Numbered from the stretch's first letter, positions 49,119 to 61,663 are shown. The stretch: DNA of 64,000 nt from Crossaster papposus (GCA_037893245.1 JBAIAA010000074.1:3410001-3474000), one strand, 5' to 3'. Program-made: numbers and translations. Notes: a model not told the origin generated them from the letters alone.

Positions 49119-50783
49119 AGGAGGGGTACCCTTGAAGCGCTTGTTAAACATCTGGACATGATCTAGCGATAGGTTTTTTACTTTTTTAGTATTACTACTA
49201 GTACTAGGTTCCGAGGGAGTCCGTCGTGGTCGCTTAATATTTCAACCAAATCTCACTTTGCCAAATGTTTGCTCCCCCAAAAAAAATTTTTTTTAAAAAA
49301 CAACAAAACACCAGTTTTTAAATAATTTCAAATTAAACGGCCACAAAACTTGATGAGCCATCAATCAAAGAGACAAGTACTCATCGAAGATTAGGACGAG
49401 AAGGTTTACTAACGATTCGGATAAAAAGTGATATTTTTCGTTAATTTCTGAGAGACTGGGGGGGTCAGAGAGCGTTCTTCGCATTCTTCTCACACTTGCG
49501 GCAAAGTTCAATGATGCGATGATGTCATAACGATGATCTCTTTCTTCATTTTAGAGTGAAAGAAAACATGATTTAATCAAACCCACGTAATCGCTGCACG
49601 TTATTCTTATTTTGCACTGGTTTCTGCCATTATAAATACGGAGTGTAACGTTACGACGGCAACTAGTACACAATAAGAATGACGTGCAACGATTACGTTC
49701 GTGACAAGTCCAGCTTTTTGCATGTGTTCTTTAATATGGGAACACAATTCTGCCCACAGCTTCAATTTTTACAAACTCTACAAAAAAATAAAAAAATAGA
49801 CACAGTCTGTGAATGTTTGTGCTGCTGAACTACTGAACCAAATAGAAAGGTTAAACAATATCTACAGATATTTGAATATACTGATATAAATCTCCCTTTT
49901 ATGTCCATGCTTGTACTAGCCATGGTCCTTCTTTCCCTAAAGCTTGGCCAGTTAAATGATGCAAAAAACATCTGAGGACACGAACAATTTAGCCTGAAAG
50001 TCTTTTCTCTGTCCCTCATATCATAACATCCAACAGCCAACTCTACCACACACATATTTATATGGCCACAGCCCTATGTGGTCCAACAATGGTGTCATTG
50101 TAAATAACAAACAGAGCTGGCCTTTGATGATAACCATTGGGGGGGGGGGGGGGTAATAATGGGTGGTTGTATGCATGTGTGCCTGTACTGTGTGAATAGT
50201 GTTAGGATGTGACATTTCCTGTCCTGTCTAATAGTGGTCATAAATTGCCCCTCTGTTCTGCTCCCAATTGGCCCATGAGGGTTCTGTTAAAAGAAATAAA
50301 CCACATTATTTGCTTTTGATGTAATTTTGTTTAATGGATGGATTTATTTAAAGGTTTGTGTTTGTAGATGCTGGAAATACCAAGAAAAAACAATTATGTT
50401 CATGTAATCTGGTTTCCTGACCTCACTTAAAATGAAACGGAGCAATTTATAAACATCTGGAATTGTACGGTCAGGGAACCAGTCTAGCTGGCTTGTACCT
50501 GTTCATATTGATTGCTAACGAAATGCATCTGACTAACTACATGTAAATAGAGTAAATTGAGGGTAGTATTTGAAAGAAGCCAGTTTTTTTCCAAGGCTGG
50601 TCAGCTGTCAGACCAGTGTTTGAAATATTTATTAAAATACCACTTTTCTTGAAAATGACAGCACACCGGGTGCCAAAATTGTACAGATGCTTTAGACTGT
50701 CATTCACCAACGGTCCAGTAGGGTACATTATTTCATAATAATTTGGTATTTTTTATATATATTGCAAATGTTGTATAATATAT
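49119..50783. other. Intergenic DNA, unassigned
   Basis: No gene seen. A 15-base G run lies at 50139-50153. Two GTTATTCTTATTTTGC-like inverted words occur at 49601 and 49671. Confidence 0.3.
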
Positions 50784-51232
50784 GTGATCCGCTCTGCAAA
50801 AATGAGTCTGATGTCGCAAAATACATTTTTACGTGAAGGGCTGTTTATTGTCTCGGAAGTGATCTTTCTTTCAACCAATAATATTTTTGTTTTAAGACAT
50901 TTTGGCTTCTCCGACACCTATATTTTTAGATCTGATCGATTGAAAAGATTGTTTTGATCCCTAAATTAAAATTAATACAGGTGTTGTCATTCTCTTACTA
51001 TAGCATCTGATGAAGCACTACAATTGTAAATCTTAATTTCTTTACAAAGACATTTTGAATATAAGTGAGAAAAAACAAATTTCCCAAAATTGTAAAAGAC
51101 CAATGCATTACACTACAGAGTTGTGCCGTTATATCAAATGAAAGTTTATTTCCTGCTTTTCCTGACCAACTATTAAACTGGGAAAAAAAAACATGTTTAA
51201 CACATCAGACTCATTTTTGCAGAGTGGGTCAC
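50784..51232. repeat. TIR element, GTGACCCACTCTGC family, copy 2
   Basis: Ends GTGATCCGCTCTGCAAAAAT and ATTTTTGCAGAGTGGGTCAC. It lies in the opposite orientation to the copy at 36264-36707. Confidence 0.8.
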
Positions 51233-51771
51233 ATAATTCCCTTAAGCCCTTTTGAGGAGTTTTCTAAACAGTCATTTCCTCTCAGCTTTTCAGTTGTTTA
51301 TATGTGGACCAGGCCTGATAAAGAAAGCATGGAGATTCAATTATTAACTTAATTGAATTTTGAAACAAAGAAATGTGTGTAAATTGCTTTCTGGTGGAAC
51401 TTGCTATACTCGCCCCATCCCTCTAAACAAATGATGCACTCAAAATGAATTGAAAATTGTAAGATTTGTTTATATAATGGTGAAAAAAAGTTTAAATGCT
51501 TTTTTTTCAAACCATCTTTTAACATGAGAAGTCAAAAGATGAGGGTTTCTTTTCTTCGTGTCTTGAGTTTCAAGTTGACTTTTCGATACTCTCAAAAGAT
51601 GGCCATCGCTTCTTGTTACATACCGGTACATAAATCTTTTGACTTTGGCTAGGCGTTCTACATAATTTACACAACTATGAAAATAAGCCCAGAAATCTAA
51701 ACGGGAGAATGTACATGTAAAAGAACTCAAATACATGTAATACAGGTACTAATGATGTTGATAATGATCCA

Positions 51772-51848
51772 GGGGCAAATTTCATAAAACACATAATGTA
51801 AGCACTAAGCACACAAATTTGCTTAGCACAAACAAATCTTGCTCAGTT
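51772..51848. repeat. Truncated GGGGCCAATTTCAT family copy
   Basis: AGGGGCAAATTTCATAAAAC to CTTGCTCAG matches the left half of the family, then stops where a GTAGxATACACC element begins, which suggests insertion or rearrangement. Confidence 0.65.
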
Positions 51849-52035
51849 AAAGGTAGTATACACCATTGGTAATTGCTTGAATTATTATTAATGGGTGAAT
51901 TTGGGGGCTTGTATTTTCTGGTAAATATCTTTTAACTGACCTGTCCGAAGTTTTACAATCATGGATGTTTGTTTTCAACCAGCGTCGAGCAGTTATTCTT
52001 ATGTTATTTGTTATTTTTATGTTATTCGCGATCGC
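51846..52035. repeat. Partial GTAGxATACACC element
   Basis: TTAAAGGTAGTATACACCAT, GTAATTGCTTGAATTATTAT and GCGTCGAGCAGTTATTC match the left half of the family; the right half is missing. Confidence 0.75.
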
Positions 52036-53078
52036 CGCTGATCAGACGTAAAAATCAGTTGCCTTTCTTAAAAGTACTGAAACTGCAGCACTGAGAATTA
52101 CACATTCTCAATAAATAAGCTACTGGCAACAATTCACACTCAGTGGAACACTTAGCTTTACCTTACATACGTACTGTGGACATTCCTTTGTCTTCGTGTA
52201 GTTAAAAAACTTTGACTAAATACTCATTTTTCTCGCTTCCCCAAAACAAATTTACCCTCAAATTTAGATTATGGGCCTCTCAGCTGTCCCTTCTATCTTT
52301 TCTATATATAACCCTAACCCGTTTTTCCTCTAGCGCTCTTTTTCGGAAACTAAAAAACGGAATTGTGGACCTGGGCAAGTCCACAAACCGTAACCTCTTC
52401 CCGCATCGTGTGGACCTATATTGTTCGGAGGTCCACACTCCACAGTGCGTATGCAAGACTAACTCACAAGGTTGTAAAGTAACAATGAAGTTTTGTGTAA
52501 AAAAGCTGTAACTTCTATTTCAGATGGTGCTTGTTTCTTTCACCTTGTACATTTACTCTGTGTGGTATTTTGTATTGGCCACATGGCTGCCCAATTACAA
52601 ATAGCCAAAGGCTCCTGCCTAAACCACACACTTTGAGACTAATTACACTGAGGAAATGAAGACTATGAGGTCTGTAACTCCTATCCTGAAGGTACTTGTA
52701 ACTGATGTCTCATCACATGGGAATTTGGCCAGAATGAGGCCTTTGTTCATATTACAGCAGTGAAAAATATCTACATCGAATTCTGACTAATTGGAGTACT
52801 TCATGTAAGATCTTTCAACTTCTTTCTAAGCCTGCAACGGTTAACCGACCGTTCAAACGGTTACACGGTTACATTTTTCCTGTTCAGTTAACTTTTGTTT
52901 TAAAAGTTGTTAAAACTTTTTTTTTTTACTTTTTAAAACTTTTTTTAAAAACTTTTTAAAACTTTTTTTAAAAACTTTTTAAAACTTTTTTTAAAAACTT
53001 TTTTTTCTGGGCTGTCTGACAATGCCAGTTTTTAAATAAAATAGTGAAATTTGAGCAACAGTTTTTAGGATAACCTTG
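52036..53078. other. Intergenic DNA with an A/T tandem patch
   Basis: No gene supported. At 52915-53003 TTTTTAAAACTTTTTTTAAA-type units repeat several times. TGTGGACCT words recur in both orientations at 52360-52440. Confidence 0.4.
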
Positions 53079-53480
53079 TTTAAAAGGATCGTATACGTTT
53101 GGTAATTAGTACTCCAAAAATTATTGGCAATAAAAACTAACTTGGTAAGAAGTACAGCAGCTTTGGATAGTATAATGCATTTTTAGAAACTGTTCACTTC
53201 GAAGTACTGCGGTTATGGAAAAAGATATCACTTTTTATCCCAAAAAATTTGAATCTGAGAAGCGTTACTGCACTAGTGACGTTTCTCAGATTGTTTATTC
53301 CAATGCAGATTATTCTTCCTGCGTGGACATAACCGCTCCACATTTTCGGCAATATCTCAAAATCGCTACCACCTTTTGAAATGAAATTTGTACAGGTTAG
53401 TTTTATGGTATATATCTATAACTATATAGGATTGAAACAAACAGTGGGTTCTAATTACCAAACGTATACAATCCCTTTAA
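53079..53480. repeat. TIR repeat, family R2, copy 2
   Basis: Matches 30437-30833 closely, with ends AAAAGGATCGTATACGTTTG and AAACGTATACAATCCCTTTAA. Confidence 0.8.
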
Positions 53481-53796
53481 TTTGTTTTAGCCATTAGAAA
53501 TGTGTAAACACTTGATTTTGCTTCAGTATTGCTTCCAATTATATCACATGCGTAACACTAAACAGGTGGTAAATTGATTGTATTTGTAAACCTTAAATTT
53601 ATCCAACAAATTTTTCCATCCGATTAGCTCTGCCGGAAATTGGCTAAAATGACATCATCTCATGCTAGTAATAAATTTGTTGGGAGTGCCTGATACAATT
53701 TTGGGTGTGCAATTTAAAAAGATTATTATAATCTAAAATAATTTTTTTTTTCTCTTTTTGCCAGACTCTAATGTTAAGATGTTTATTTCCAAAGAA

Positions 53797-53829
53797 TTTT
53801 TTTTTTTTTTGGGGGGGGGGGGGGGGGGG
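53797..53829. repeat. T14-G19 homopolymer junction
   Basis: Fourteen T followed directly by nineteen G; exact lengths may be uncertain. Confidence 0.8.
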
Positions 53830-53987
53830 AAACAGCTGTTCTCTTATACTTTTTTCTCAGTGAAACCTGTAAATTGTGTCACGTAAAAAAAAGAACAAAA
53901 CTATGTAAACAATTTTACCAGGGCCAACAATCCTGAAAAATAAGCCACAAATTTTCCAGTTTGGACATAATTTTCCTTATTCCATGG

Positions 53988-54327
53988 TTAAAGGTAGGAT
54001 ACACCATTTGCAGATATCAAAAATATTTACTACCGAATTATTAAGAAAAATCTTACTCATTTGAAAGTAAATAATGATTCTAGGCATCTAGCAAAATAAT
54101 TGTGCTATATATATATCCTCTAATTATTCTGAAAAATTAAATTTTATAAAGAAAAAAACTGCTTGACGCGGTTGAAAACAATCGCTGTTTTTCGTGCTTT
54201 TCTCGGCATCCATGATTGTTAAACTTCGGACAGGTCAGTTAAACGATATTTACTAGAAGATACAACCCCCAAAATCCACCCATTCGAGATAATTCAAGCA
54301 ATTACCAATGGTGTATCCTACCTTTAA
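53988..54327. repeat. Complete GTAGxATACACC element, 340 bp
   Basis: TTAAAGGTAGGATACACCAT at the left is inverted at the right (ATGGTGTATCCTACCTTTAA). The interior carries CTCGGCATCCATGATTG and TCTAGGCATCTAGCAAAAT. This copy defines both ends of the family. Confidence 0.85.
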
Positions 54328-55064
54328 AGTACTGGAAATTCTTGGAATATGACCAACAGGTGACTAATCCAAAAGTACAGATTGTGTCTGCAACATAATC
54401 CCGTTCAGAATAAAAAGCTGTTAAAAAACCTTCTGTAGTTGCATTATGCTGTGTGTGATAATACAAACAATTACAGCCAGTTAACAGGCTCCCACCACAA
54501 TCATGTTTCCATAAATCCACAAACCCCAAGTGTTGTCCCAACACTAGGGATACAAAGAGCTTGTATTGTAGCCAGGGGAAAGGGGGTGTATTGGTCCTTG
54601 GCTTAACCACAGGGTGGGATATTTGGAGGCTTAACTCACTCAGTGGAATTTGGAAATGTAAGAGTATAGGACTAGGGAACATGCAGTCCCATCATTCTTG
54701 ATGTGCAATGCAAGAACATGCAGGTAATTAGTGTGCATACCTTAAAGCAAAGAACACCTGTTTTGTGTATTGTCCACTTCTTGAACATGTTGAAGCATGG
54801 AGGAATAAGAAGTATGTGTTCATGTTTTTTTCCTCCATAATATTCTAACTGTAAATTCAACATTGATATGGTAAATTATTTGAGGAATTAGGAATATGCC
54901 ACTATAATCAAGACAACAATATAAAACTCTATTCGGATCTTTCTAGTAGTTTTACATCACCGTCGTGGTAAGTTGATGGGGATAATATGTAATTAATGAA
55001 CATTCCCATTGAATTTAATTTTGTCATTCTTCCAATGGGAGCACGGCTTAAAAGTTGCCTGAAT
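54328..55064. other. Intergenic DNA, unassigned
   Basis: No gene or repeat, except an 18-base word at 54796-54813 (CATGGAGGAATAAGAAGT) that recurs at 55083-55100. Confidence 0.35.
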
Positions 55065-55807
55065 TTAATGGTAGGATATACCCATGGAGGAATAAGAAGT
55101 TATCCTCCATGGATATACCCCATTGGTAATTGCTTGAATTATCATAAATGGGTGGATTTGGGGGGTTGTATTTTATAGTAAATATCGTTTAACTGACCTG
55201 AACAAAGTTTTACTATCATGGATGCTGAGAAAAGCTAGAAAAACAACGTTTGTTTTCAACCGGTGTCGGGCAGTGGTTCTTATGTTGTTCTTGGTTATTT
55301 CATGATCGCCGTCAATTTTTCGGAACAATTGCAGGAAATCTAGCGCAATCATTTTGCTGGATGCCTACAATCATTATTTACTTTCAAATAAGTAAGATAT
55401 TTTCTAATAATTCGATAGTAAAATGTTTCGATATCTGCAAATGGTGTATCCTACCAAACTTGGTAGGATACACCATTTGCAGATATCGAAACAATTTACT
55501 ACCGAATTATTAAGAAATATGTTACTCATTTGAAAGTAAATAATGATTCTAGGCATCCAGCAAAATGATTGCGCTAGATATCCTGTAATTATTCTGACTG
55601 GACGGCGATCGCGAAAAAACACAAATAACAGAAGAATAACTGCTCGACGCCGGTTGAAAACAAACGCTATTTTTCGTGCTTTTCTCGGCATCCATGATTG
55701 TAAAACTTCAAACAGGTCAGTTAAACGATGTTTACTATAAAATACAACCCCCAATCTACCCATTCATGATAATTCAAGCAATTACCAATGGTGTATACTA
55801 CCTTTAA
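55065..55807. repeat. Two GTAGxATACACC elements head to head, forming a large palindrome
   Basis: A copy running left to right (to about 55458) meets an inverted copy (55459-55807) at CTACCAAACTTGGTAG. Each half is about 345 bp and they pair over most of their length with scattered differences. The left end carries an extra 37-base insertion near 55083. Confidence 0.85.
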
Positions 55808-56602
55808 CCCACATGTACAATGTGCATAATACAGTATGTATATGCATACCTGTATATTTAGTTTTAATTACCCCATGAGACCCATCTGGTCACCACAGGG
55901 TGTGGCTTTGGTCATGAGTAATTGGCTATCAGATTTACATGCACAGTCTTTCTATAAAGTCCTGTTTAAACTTTTAGAGCCACAGGCTTCTGTTCGGATG
56001 ACCCACTGAACTCGGGTAAGTTCTGTAAATTTATCATAGTTTTCTCAAAGTGAATCCATGAACTAAAGGTGGGTTTTGGGGAATTACGAGTCAGAATCAA
56101 ATAGTAGAATGGATTCCAATGTCGATTTCAACTGGTAGGTTTGGGGAATTGCGAGTCTGAATAAAAAAGTAGAATGGATTCCAAAGTTGAAATCGGCATC
56201 GTGATTCTACTTTGTCAAGGATTGGAGTCCTAGTAGTACTACATGTACTATCAAATTCAGACTCGACACAGTTTTTATTTTGTGGCAAAGATAATTTTTA
56301 CAAGATAACTCCTTTAATTAAATTACGCTGTTACCGGTGCGTACAATGTCGTGATTCAGTTAGTACTGTCTTTCATTGGTGAGATTATGTTTTTTTGCAG
56401 TGCTTTGATGACCAATATTGGTAGATAAACGGAACGCACATTATTTTATAATGAATAGAAATGGATTCGGATCCGAATGAAATTGTGACTCAATTGTGAC
56501 TCAGAATGTTTTTTAGGGAATTCACCTTACACTGTAATAAACTATTACCTACATTTATGGACTAGGTCCTACCCTAGCTCTGTGGTTGAATTTAAACAGT
56601 TT
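55808..56602. other. Intergenic DNA with a local duplication
   Basis: No gene. GTAGAATGGATTCCAA and TTTGGGGAATTxCGAGTC recur at about 56078-56190, partly also inverted (GTGATTCTACTTTGTC). Confidence 0.4.
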
Positions 56603-57204
56603 AGCCCTGTTCGCACTGGACTTAAAATGATAAAACGTACCTAGACGATGGGTCCTTCTCCCATTTTACGTTTTCCTCTCAGGTACTTCTCCCGAGTCCA
56701 GTGGGTACTTCTACCGGCCAACTGCTGCCCGGGAAAACGTCCCTGGTCCCTTTTCCCTAGACGATAAGTCCAGTGCGAACAGCGCGACTCGGTAACTTCG
56801 TCCCAGGAAAACGTCCACAGGCCCTCCAATGCAAGGTCACGCTATACAAGGCACTGCGCATGCGCTCTTTGCATTGTTTACGTGCGGGCACGCTGATGCA
56901 TGCAAATCGCATCGTTATCACATCGTTATCACATCGTTATCACATCACATCGATGGCGTCGTCAATGACGCGATCGGGAAAAAAGCGCGCGCGCGAATGG
57001 GTACACCGGGGTCAATGCAGAAAGGTCACGCAAAGCGCCCTCATGAGTCATTATAATGACAGCTCGGCTACTTCTCCCACGGTCTCGGTAAAATTTTCCC
57101 GTGTCGAAAGTCCAAGTGCGAACAGTGGTAACATTTGACCATTTTTTATTTTACCATCGTCTCAGTAAAACCTTCCCCAAAATAAGTACAATGCGAACAC
57201 GGCT
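56603..57204. repeat. TIR element with AGCCxTGTTCGCAxT ends
   Basis: AGCCCTGTTCGCACTGGACT on the left is inverted as AGTACAATGCGAACACGGCT on the right. Internal GTCCAGTGCGAACAG words repeat the termini. A CACATCGTTAT tandem (about 4 copies) lies at 56908-56950. No transposase. Confidence 0.65.
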
Positions 57205-58472
57205 TTTGTCAAATTGTGAAATGTTAGGGAACGTTTAAATGCAATTGGTATGAATGAAAATTTTTTTATTTGCCACCACTTGAAAATAAGAGACAATAAG
57301 AGGCAGTTACAATCAGAGACCACGGAGCACATTGGCTGATGTTGCAGTTGTTTTCTTTTTAGCTGTGTCAACAAAAATTGAAGGCCTAATTTGTTGTTAG
57401 GTTGGTTTCAAATTTTGGGTTTTTCAAATCGAATTTGAATAGTGGAATTAAACAAATTAAACGAATATCAACAAATTCGGTTTTAAATCCCACCACTAGC
57501 ACAATGCCATTCTTTTCACGGCCCTATAAAGTCAACTCCCAATAATTAACCAAGTATTTCAAACTTGTCTCTCCTCTTGGCTTGCTGTAACTAACTAACA
57601 TCATTGTCTTGTCTGTCTGACCCTGCTCTAAGTACATTTATCTCCAATCCTATCCATCCTGGTGATATGTTAACCAGATAGACAGGTTCATGATAGGCCA
57701 AGGCCAAACGACAGTTAAGAGAGAGAGGCTAGAGTTGACAGGGATAAAAGAAAAACTCAGCACAGATCTTTATTTGACAAACTTGTGGTCTATCTCTGTT
57801 CATAAGTGGCATCCTTAAGATTCTTTAGGAAGCTGTTATGGGTTGCTGGAATACTTTAGGTTTGGAAGTCCTGACTGTTTATGGAAAGATATTTTATTAC
57901 CAGTGCTAGTTATTTTAATGGCATTAACAAATTGTGACGGGATCTCTACATGATATCTTCACATAAAAAAAAGTAATTGTTATTATTATTAAATTTTGTT
58001 TGTGGTAAATGATTTAACAAATCAAATTTTATTCCAAATTTCAGCATTTATAATTTCATCTGTTTCAGAAGCTGTTTTCTAGAGAGTGTCATGTCGTATC
58101 GTGCCAATGCTAAGAAGATATTATCAGGAGAATGCCCATGGCAAATAAACCTGTGTGATACGTGGTCCCGCGATTCGTTAATTAAAACAAAGACATGCCG
58201 TGGCATGTTCAGTACGGGATGGGTAGCGTCATATTATTGACTGTGTAATGAACATCCGTTTTGACAAATTTAGACACGTACCCGCATATAATTTTATATA
58301 TATTTGATTGAATATTTGTAGGCCTGCATGCATCATATCAAATGTACAATATACTTCATGTAGTACACTATAAGCTAACATAGAAAAGTGTGTAATGTAT
58401 AGTACATGAACATAAAGGTGTGTACATTAGAAGTGATACAATTATCAGGATGAAATTTCATAAAGGTGTCTC
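57205..58472. other. Intergenic DNA, unassigned
   Basis: AT-rich; no exon or repeat recognised. Confidence 0.3.
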
Positions 58473-58476
58473 TTAA

Positions 58477-58930
58477 CCAGTTTGCGCTGGAGGACGTTAT
58501 ATATTATTATATACACGCACATTTTTCCCTAGATTCAAAACAGATGACGCATAAACACGTCACGAGCAAGGCCGGAAATGTCTGTCAGCAGCGAGCAAGG
58601 CCGGAAATGCGTGGGTGTGCTTTCTGGTATCCTCCGCCTGAAACCGCCTCAGATCGAGTTTTGTTAAATTTTTGGTTAATTATGTGTATACTACAAATGT
58701 TCCACAGAATTTTGACTATATTATTTATTAACCAGTTCGTGCCGAAATGACCAGGCGCGGGATTGTATTTCACGAACCTCGATCTGAGATGGGTTCTGGC
58801 AGCATCTGTGGGTAACACACCCTGATATTTCCGGCCTCGCTCGCTGACAGATATTTTTGGCCTTGTTCGTGACAGATTTGATTTCCTGAAAAACTTTGTG
58901 TGTACATACACGTCATCTGACGCGAACTGG
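58477..58930. repeat. Inverted pair of piggyBac-like miniature elements
   Basis: TTAA precedes CCAGTTTGCGC at 58473, and GCGAACTGG is followed by TTAA at 58931. A third TTAA-CCAGTTCGTGCC at 58728 marks the joint. The two parts share ACGAGCAAGGCCGGAAAT-like and CTCAGATCGAG words in opposite orientation. TTAA duplications with CC starts fit piggyBac. Confidence 0.7.
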
Positions 58931-58934
58931 TTAA

Positions 58935-60092
58935 AACATTTTTTTGTCAGTGAGCAAGAAAGATACATTCATTATACGTAAATATTTATCTTCGTTTGTG
59001 CTCTTTCTTAGTACAGGTATTCACGAATCGACGGGTATTGGGTATTTCAATTTGTATTAATTAATTCTTAAACACTTGTGCATAAATTCGTCCGGTAAAT
59101 CTGTGCTTGTAACAACGGACACTGCGTTAGACAGATGGTGGGCTGTGAGTACACAAAATGTCAATTTTTTTTTTTTAAATGCTCCTATTTCAACCAGAAT
59201 TATTTTCCGGGGGGTCAAAAATGCTGACCCAATATCCCTTACATACACCGGTAATGTCCTTCAATTTGCGACAGAACCATATCTTGGAAATTCCTAGTTT
59301 AATTTTGAGTAACATTTATACATGTATTTCGAGAAAACCTTGTGGAGACATTTACACCTATAGAAATTACCCTGTGGAGACAAATTCACTCCCTTTGTCT
59401 CTATCGTGTTCAGGTTTCACAAGGTAGCGTTTTTGAAAACAGACCAATAATTTTGGTCTACCCTGGGAATGCTATCTCTTTTGCTGGTCCTTGTTGCAAG
59501 CATGTTTGCATTGAGAAAGAATGGATCCTTTCATTAGCATTTATGATTATGCTGTTTTGTTATTCATGACTGTTTTGTTATTCATGACTGTTTTGTTTTG
59601 TTCAATTGTGCAGAATATGGCATGAATGATGCACTGCACTGCACAGCACAGCATCAGGCGAACGATTTCCGTGACTAGGAGCGATCATTTAGCAATGCAC
59701 AGTTGTGTACATGTACATCATCACATCTGGATGCAAGAAACCACACTTCTATCTTGGGATGAGTTAAATGCAGATGTGGATGGGATGTCGTCAATCATCA
59801 TGACTCCGTGTCGAACCTCAGATCGAAAGTGATACATCATTGGGAGTGGTTTACTGCTGCACAAGACTTCAAAATTGATGTGCTGAGTATTTCAAGTAAA
59901 TGATAAATAGGAAGTTCGTAAAAAACCGCCACTGCCAAATGTGATGTTCAACTGTGCACAATGTTTGTGATGAACCAGACTGAGGTATTAAACTTAACTT
60001 GTGTGAATTGACACATGGAATTGCGTCATGTTTCCGAGCCTGTTTTGCAGGTGACATTTATTTTTTAGTGGTAGATCGAAAAAAAAGTCACA
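58935..60092. other. DNA upstream of the kelch-like start codon
   Basis: No coding exon seen. The promoter or a 5' non-coding exon of the kelch-like gene may lie here; an acceptor-like TGTTTTGCAG at 60041-60050 precedes the start codon by 42 bases. Confidence 0.35.
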
Positions 60093-60396
60093 ATGATGGA
60101 CTTTGAGTTAGACGCCAGCTGCAACGCAGACTTCACCCTGCACCGCGCCAATGAGCATTACAGCAGCCAAGCGCTGCGGCTTATGCACGACCTGCGTCAG
60201 TCGCGCAAGCTGTGCGACATCCGCTTGCGCGTCGCGGGCCGGGAGATCCTGGGTCACCGGGTCGTGCTGGCCGCGTTCAGCCCGTATTTCTACGCCATGT
60301 TTACCGGGGATATGCTGGAGGCTAGCCAATCGGAGGTCGTTATGAAACAAGTGGATCTGAAATCGGTGGAGCTGCTTGTGGAGTACGCGTACACAG
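60093..60396 (+). CDS. Kelch-like protein, first coding exon (BTB domain)
   Basis: The exon encodes about 101 residues from tandem start codons (ATGATGG). After a short acidic leader come EHYSSQALRLMHDLRQSRKL, then CDIRLRVAGREILGHRVVLA, AFSPYFYAMFTGDMLEASQS and VELLVEYAYTG. The LCDIxL, HRVVLAAxSPYFxAMFTGDMxE and EYAYTG motifs define the BTB fold of KLHL proteins. The usual Ala before the conserved His-Arg is Gly here. The sequence is strongly GC-rich (over 55 percent by eye) between AT-rich flanks. The donor is ACAG/GTAGAA, leaving phase 1. The intron opens with an 11-bp tandem array (TATTACAATG). The second ATG is an equally possible start. Confidence 0.92.
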
Positions 60397-60418
60397 GTAG
60401 AAAATTTATAAAATTTTT

Positions 60419-60511
60419 ACAATGTATTACAATGTATTACAATGTATTACAATGTATTCAGTTTCAGTTCAGTTTATTTTTTATTACAATGTATTACAAT
60501 GTATTACAATT
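60419..60511. repeat. TATTACAATG tandem array
   Basis: Four direct 11-bp units (TACAATGTATT) at 60419-60460 and three more at 60483-60511, separated by a TTCAGTTTATTTTTT stretch; immediately after the exon donor. Confidence 0.85.
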
Positions 60512-60594
60512 TTAAATACACAATTTTAAATACACATTACACAAGGAAAGGGCATGATGTGTTCACATCCTCTTCCAAATTCACATCCTGGATT

Positions 60595-60875
60595 AACCCT
60601 TCTATGGTTTTACCTTTCAAAACCTTTCAAAATCTGATTACTTTGCAAAATTGCTAAGTATGAACCTTTCAAAACGCTCCAGAATTTGTTGCTACTGCAC
60701 TACTACACCTTTCAATACGTTTTTAAAGGTATTTTTTTTCTCACACCAGTTTGTTCAGAGAGTTGTTTTACCTTTCAAAATCTTTCATAGGTCCCTTTTG
60801 TCAGACAGTTTTCTCACCTTTCAAAACCTTTCAGTCCAGGAAACTTGAAAGGTTTTGAAAGGTCAGACAATTCTA
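60595..60875. repeat. CCTTTCAAAA-rich region
   Basis: At least seven CCTTTCAAAA words and inverted TTGAAAGGTTTTGAAAGG at 60845, in the kelch-like intron. Confidence 0.6.
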
Positions 60876-61375
60876 TGGCAACTGCACTATATATAGGAGG
60901 GTTAAGTTGTAAAAATCAAAATTCCCATCCACTTGATGTGAATTTGAAGCGTTTGGATGTGATTTACTTTTATCTTGCGGAAAAGCCCCTTTCCATAATT
61001 GAACTGCGATTGTAGGGTAAAAAGTAAATTCTGCTTTTTTGCTAGCAGAATTGCGGAATCATAATGTAGAAAAATTCATTTGACATAAACGTTCAATCAG
61101 CTTTTCTGCTATTTTGACAGCAGAAAAGCAGATGTCCACTTTTGAGCCTCCATGTACAAAAGTAGCTACATTGATGATGAACACTATTGCCATTGAAACC
61201 AATAAGTCGAATCCCCCAATACAAAATGAGAAAACACAAGTTTATTTTCAAAACCATAGTAATTTTCATCTTGTGATTTTGCAAGATTTCCTTTCGAAAT
61301 ACATCCAAATTTATACATTTAGTACAACATAATAAAACAAATATATTTATAATGTGATTTGTAAAACAACCTTAA

Positions 61376-61617
61376 CCAGTTTGCGCCGAAGGATGTGTCC
61401 ATACACGGGAAAAAATCCAAAATATAAACGAATAACTGATAAACACGCCATGAGCAACTCGGAGCGAGGCTGGAAAAATCTATCAGTGACTGGCTCGCAG
61501 TTGACATGTGTGGGTGTGCTGCCCACCGACTGCCAGCCTGGGCCCGCTGGGGTCAATGTTTGTAAAAAATAATTCTGCGTCTGGGTCCGGTAAAAATTAT
61601 AAGAATGCGCGAACTGG
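61376..61617. repeat. piggyBac-like miniature element
   Basis: TTAA at 61372-61375 and 61618-61621 flank CCAGTTTGCGCCG and GCGCGAACTGG. The interior CACGCCATGAGCAACTCGG and GTGTGGGTGTGCTG match the pair at 58477-58930. Confidence 0.75.
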
Positions 61618-61663
61618 TTAACAAGAAATAAAAATCTGATTAGCTAATTGATAATGGAGGTAG

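Noticed and set aside
52212-52511. 99-codon frame near 52.3 kb
   Set aside because: No recognisable domain, no codon bias like the real exons, and inverted TGTGGACCT words suggest repeat DNA.
54302-54682. 126-codon minus-strand frame
   Set aside because: It begins inside a TIR element and shows no family signature or splice support.
55250-55763. Two overlapping frames on opposite strands with similar peptides
   Set aside because: The similarity comes from the head-to-head element pair; no domain is recognised.
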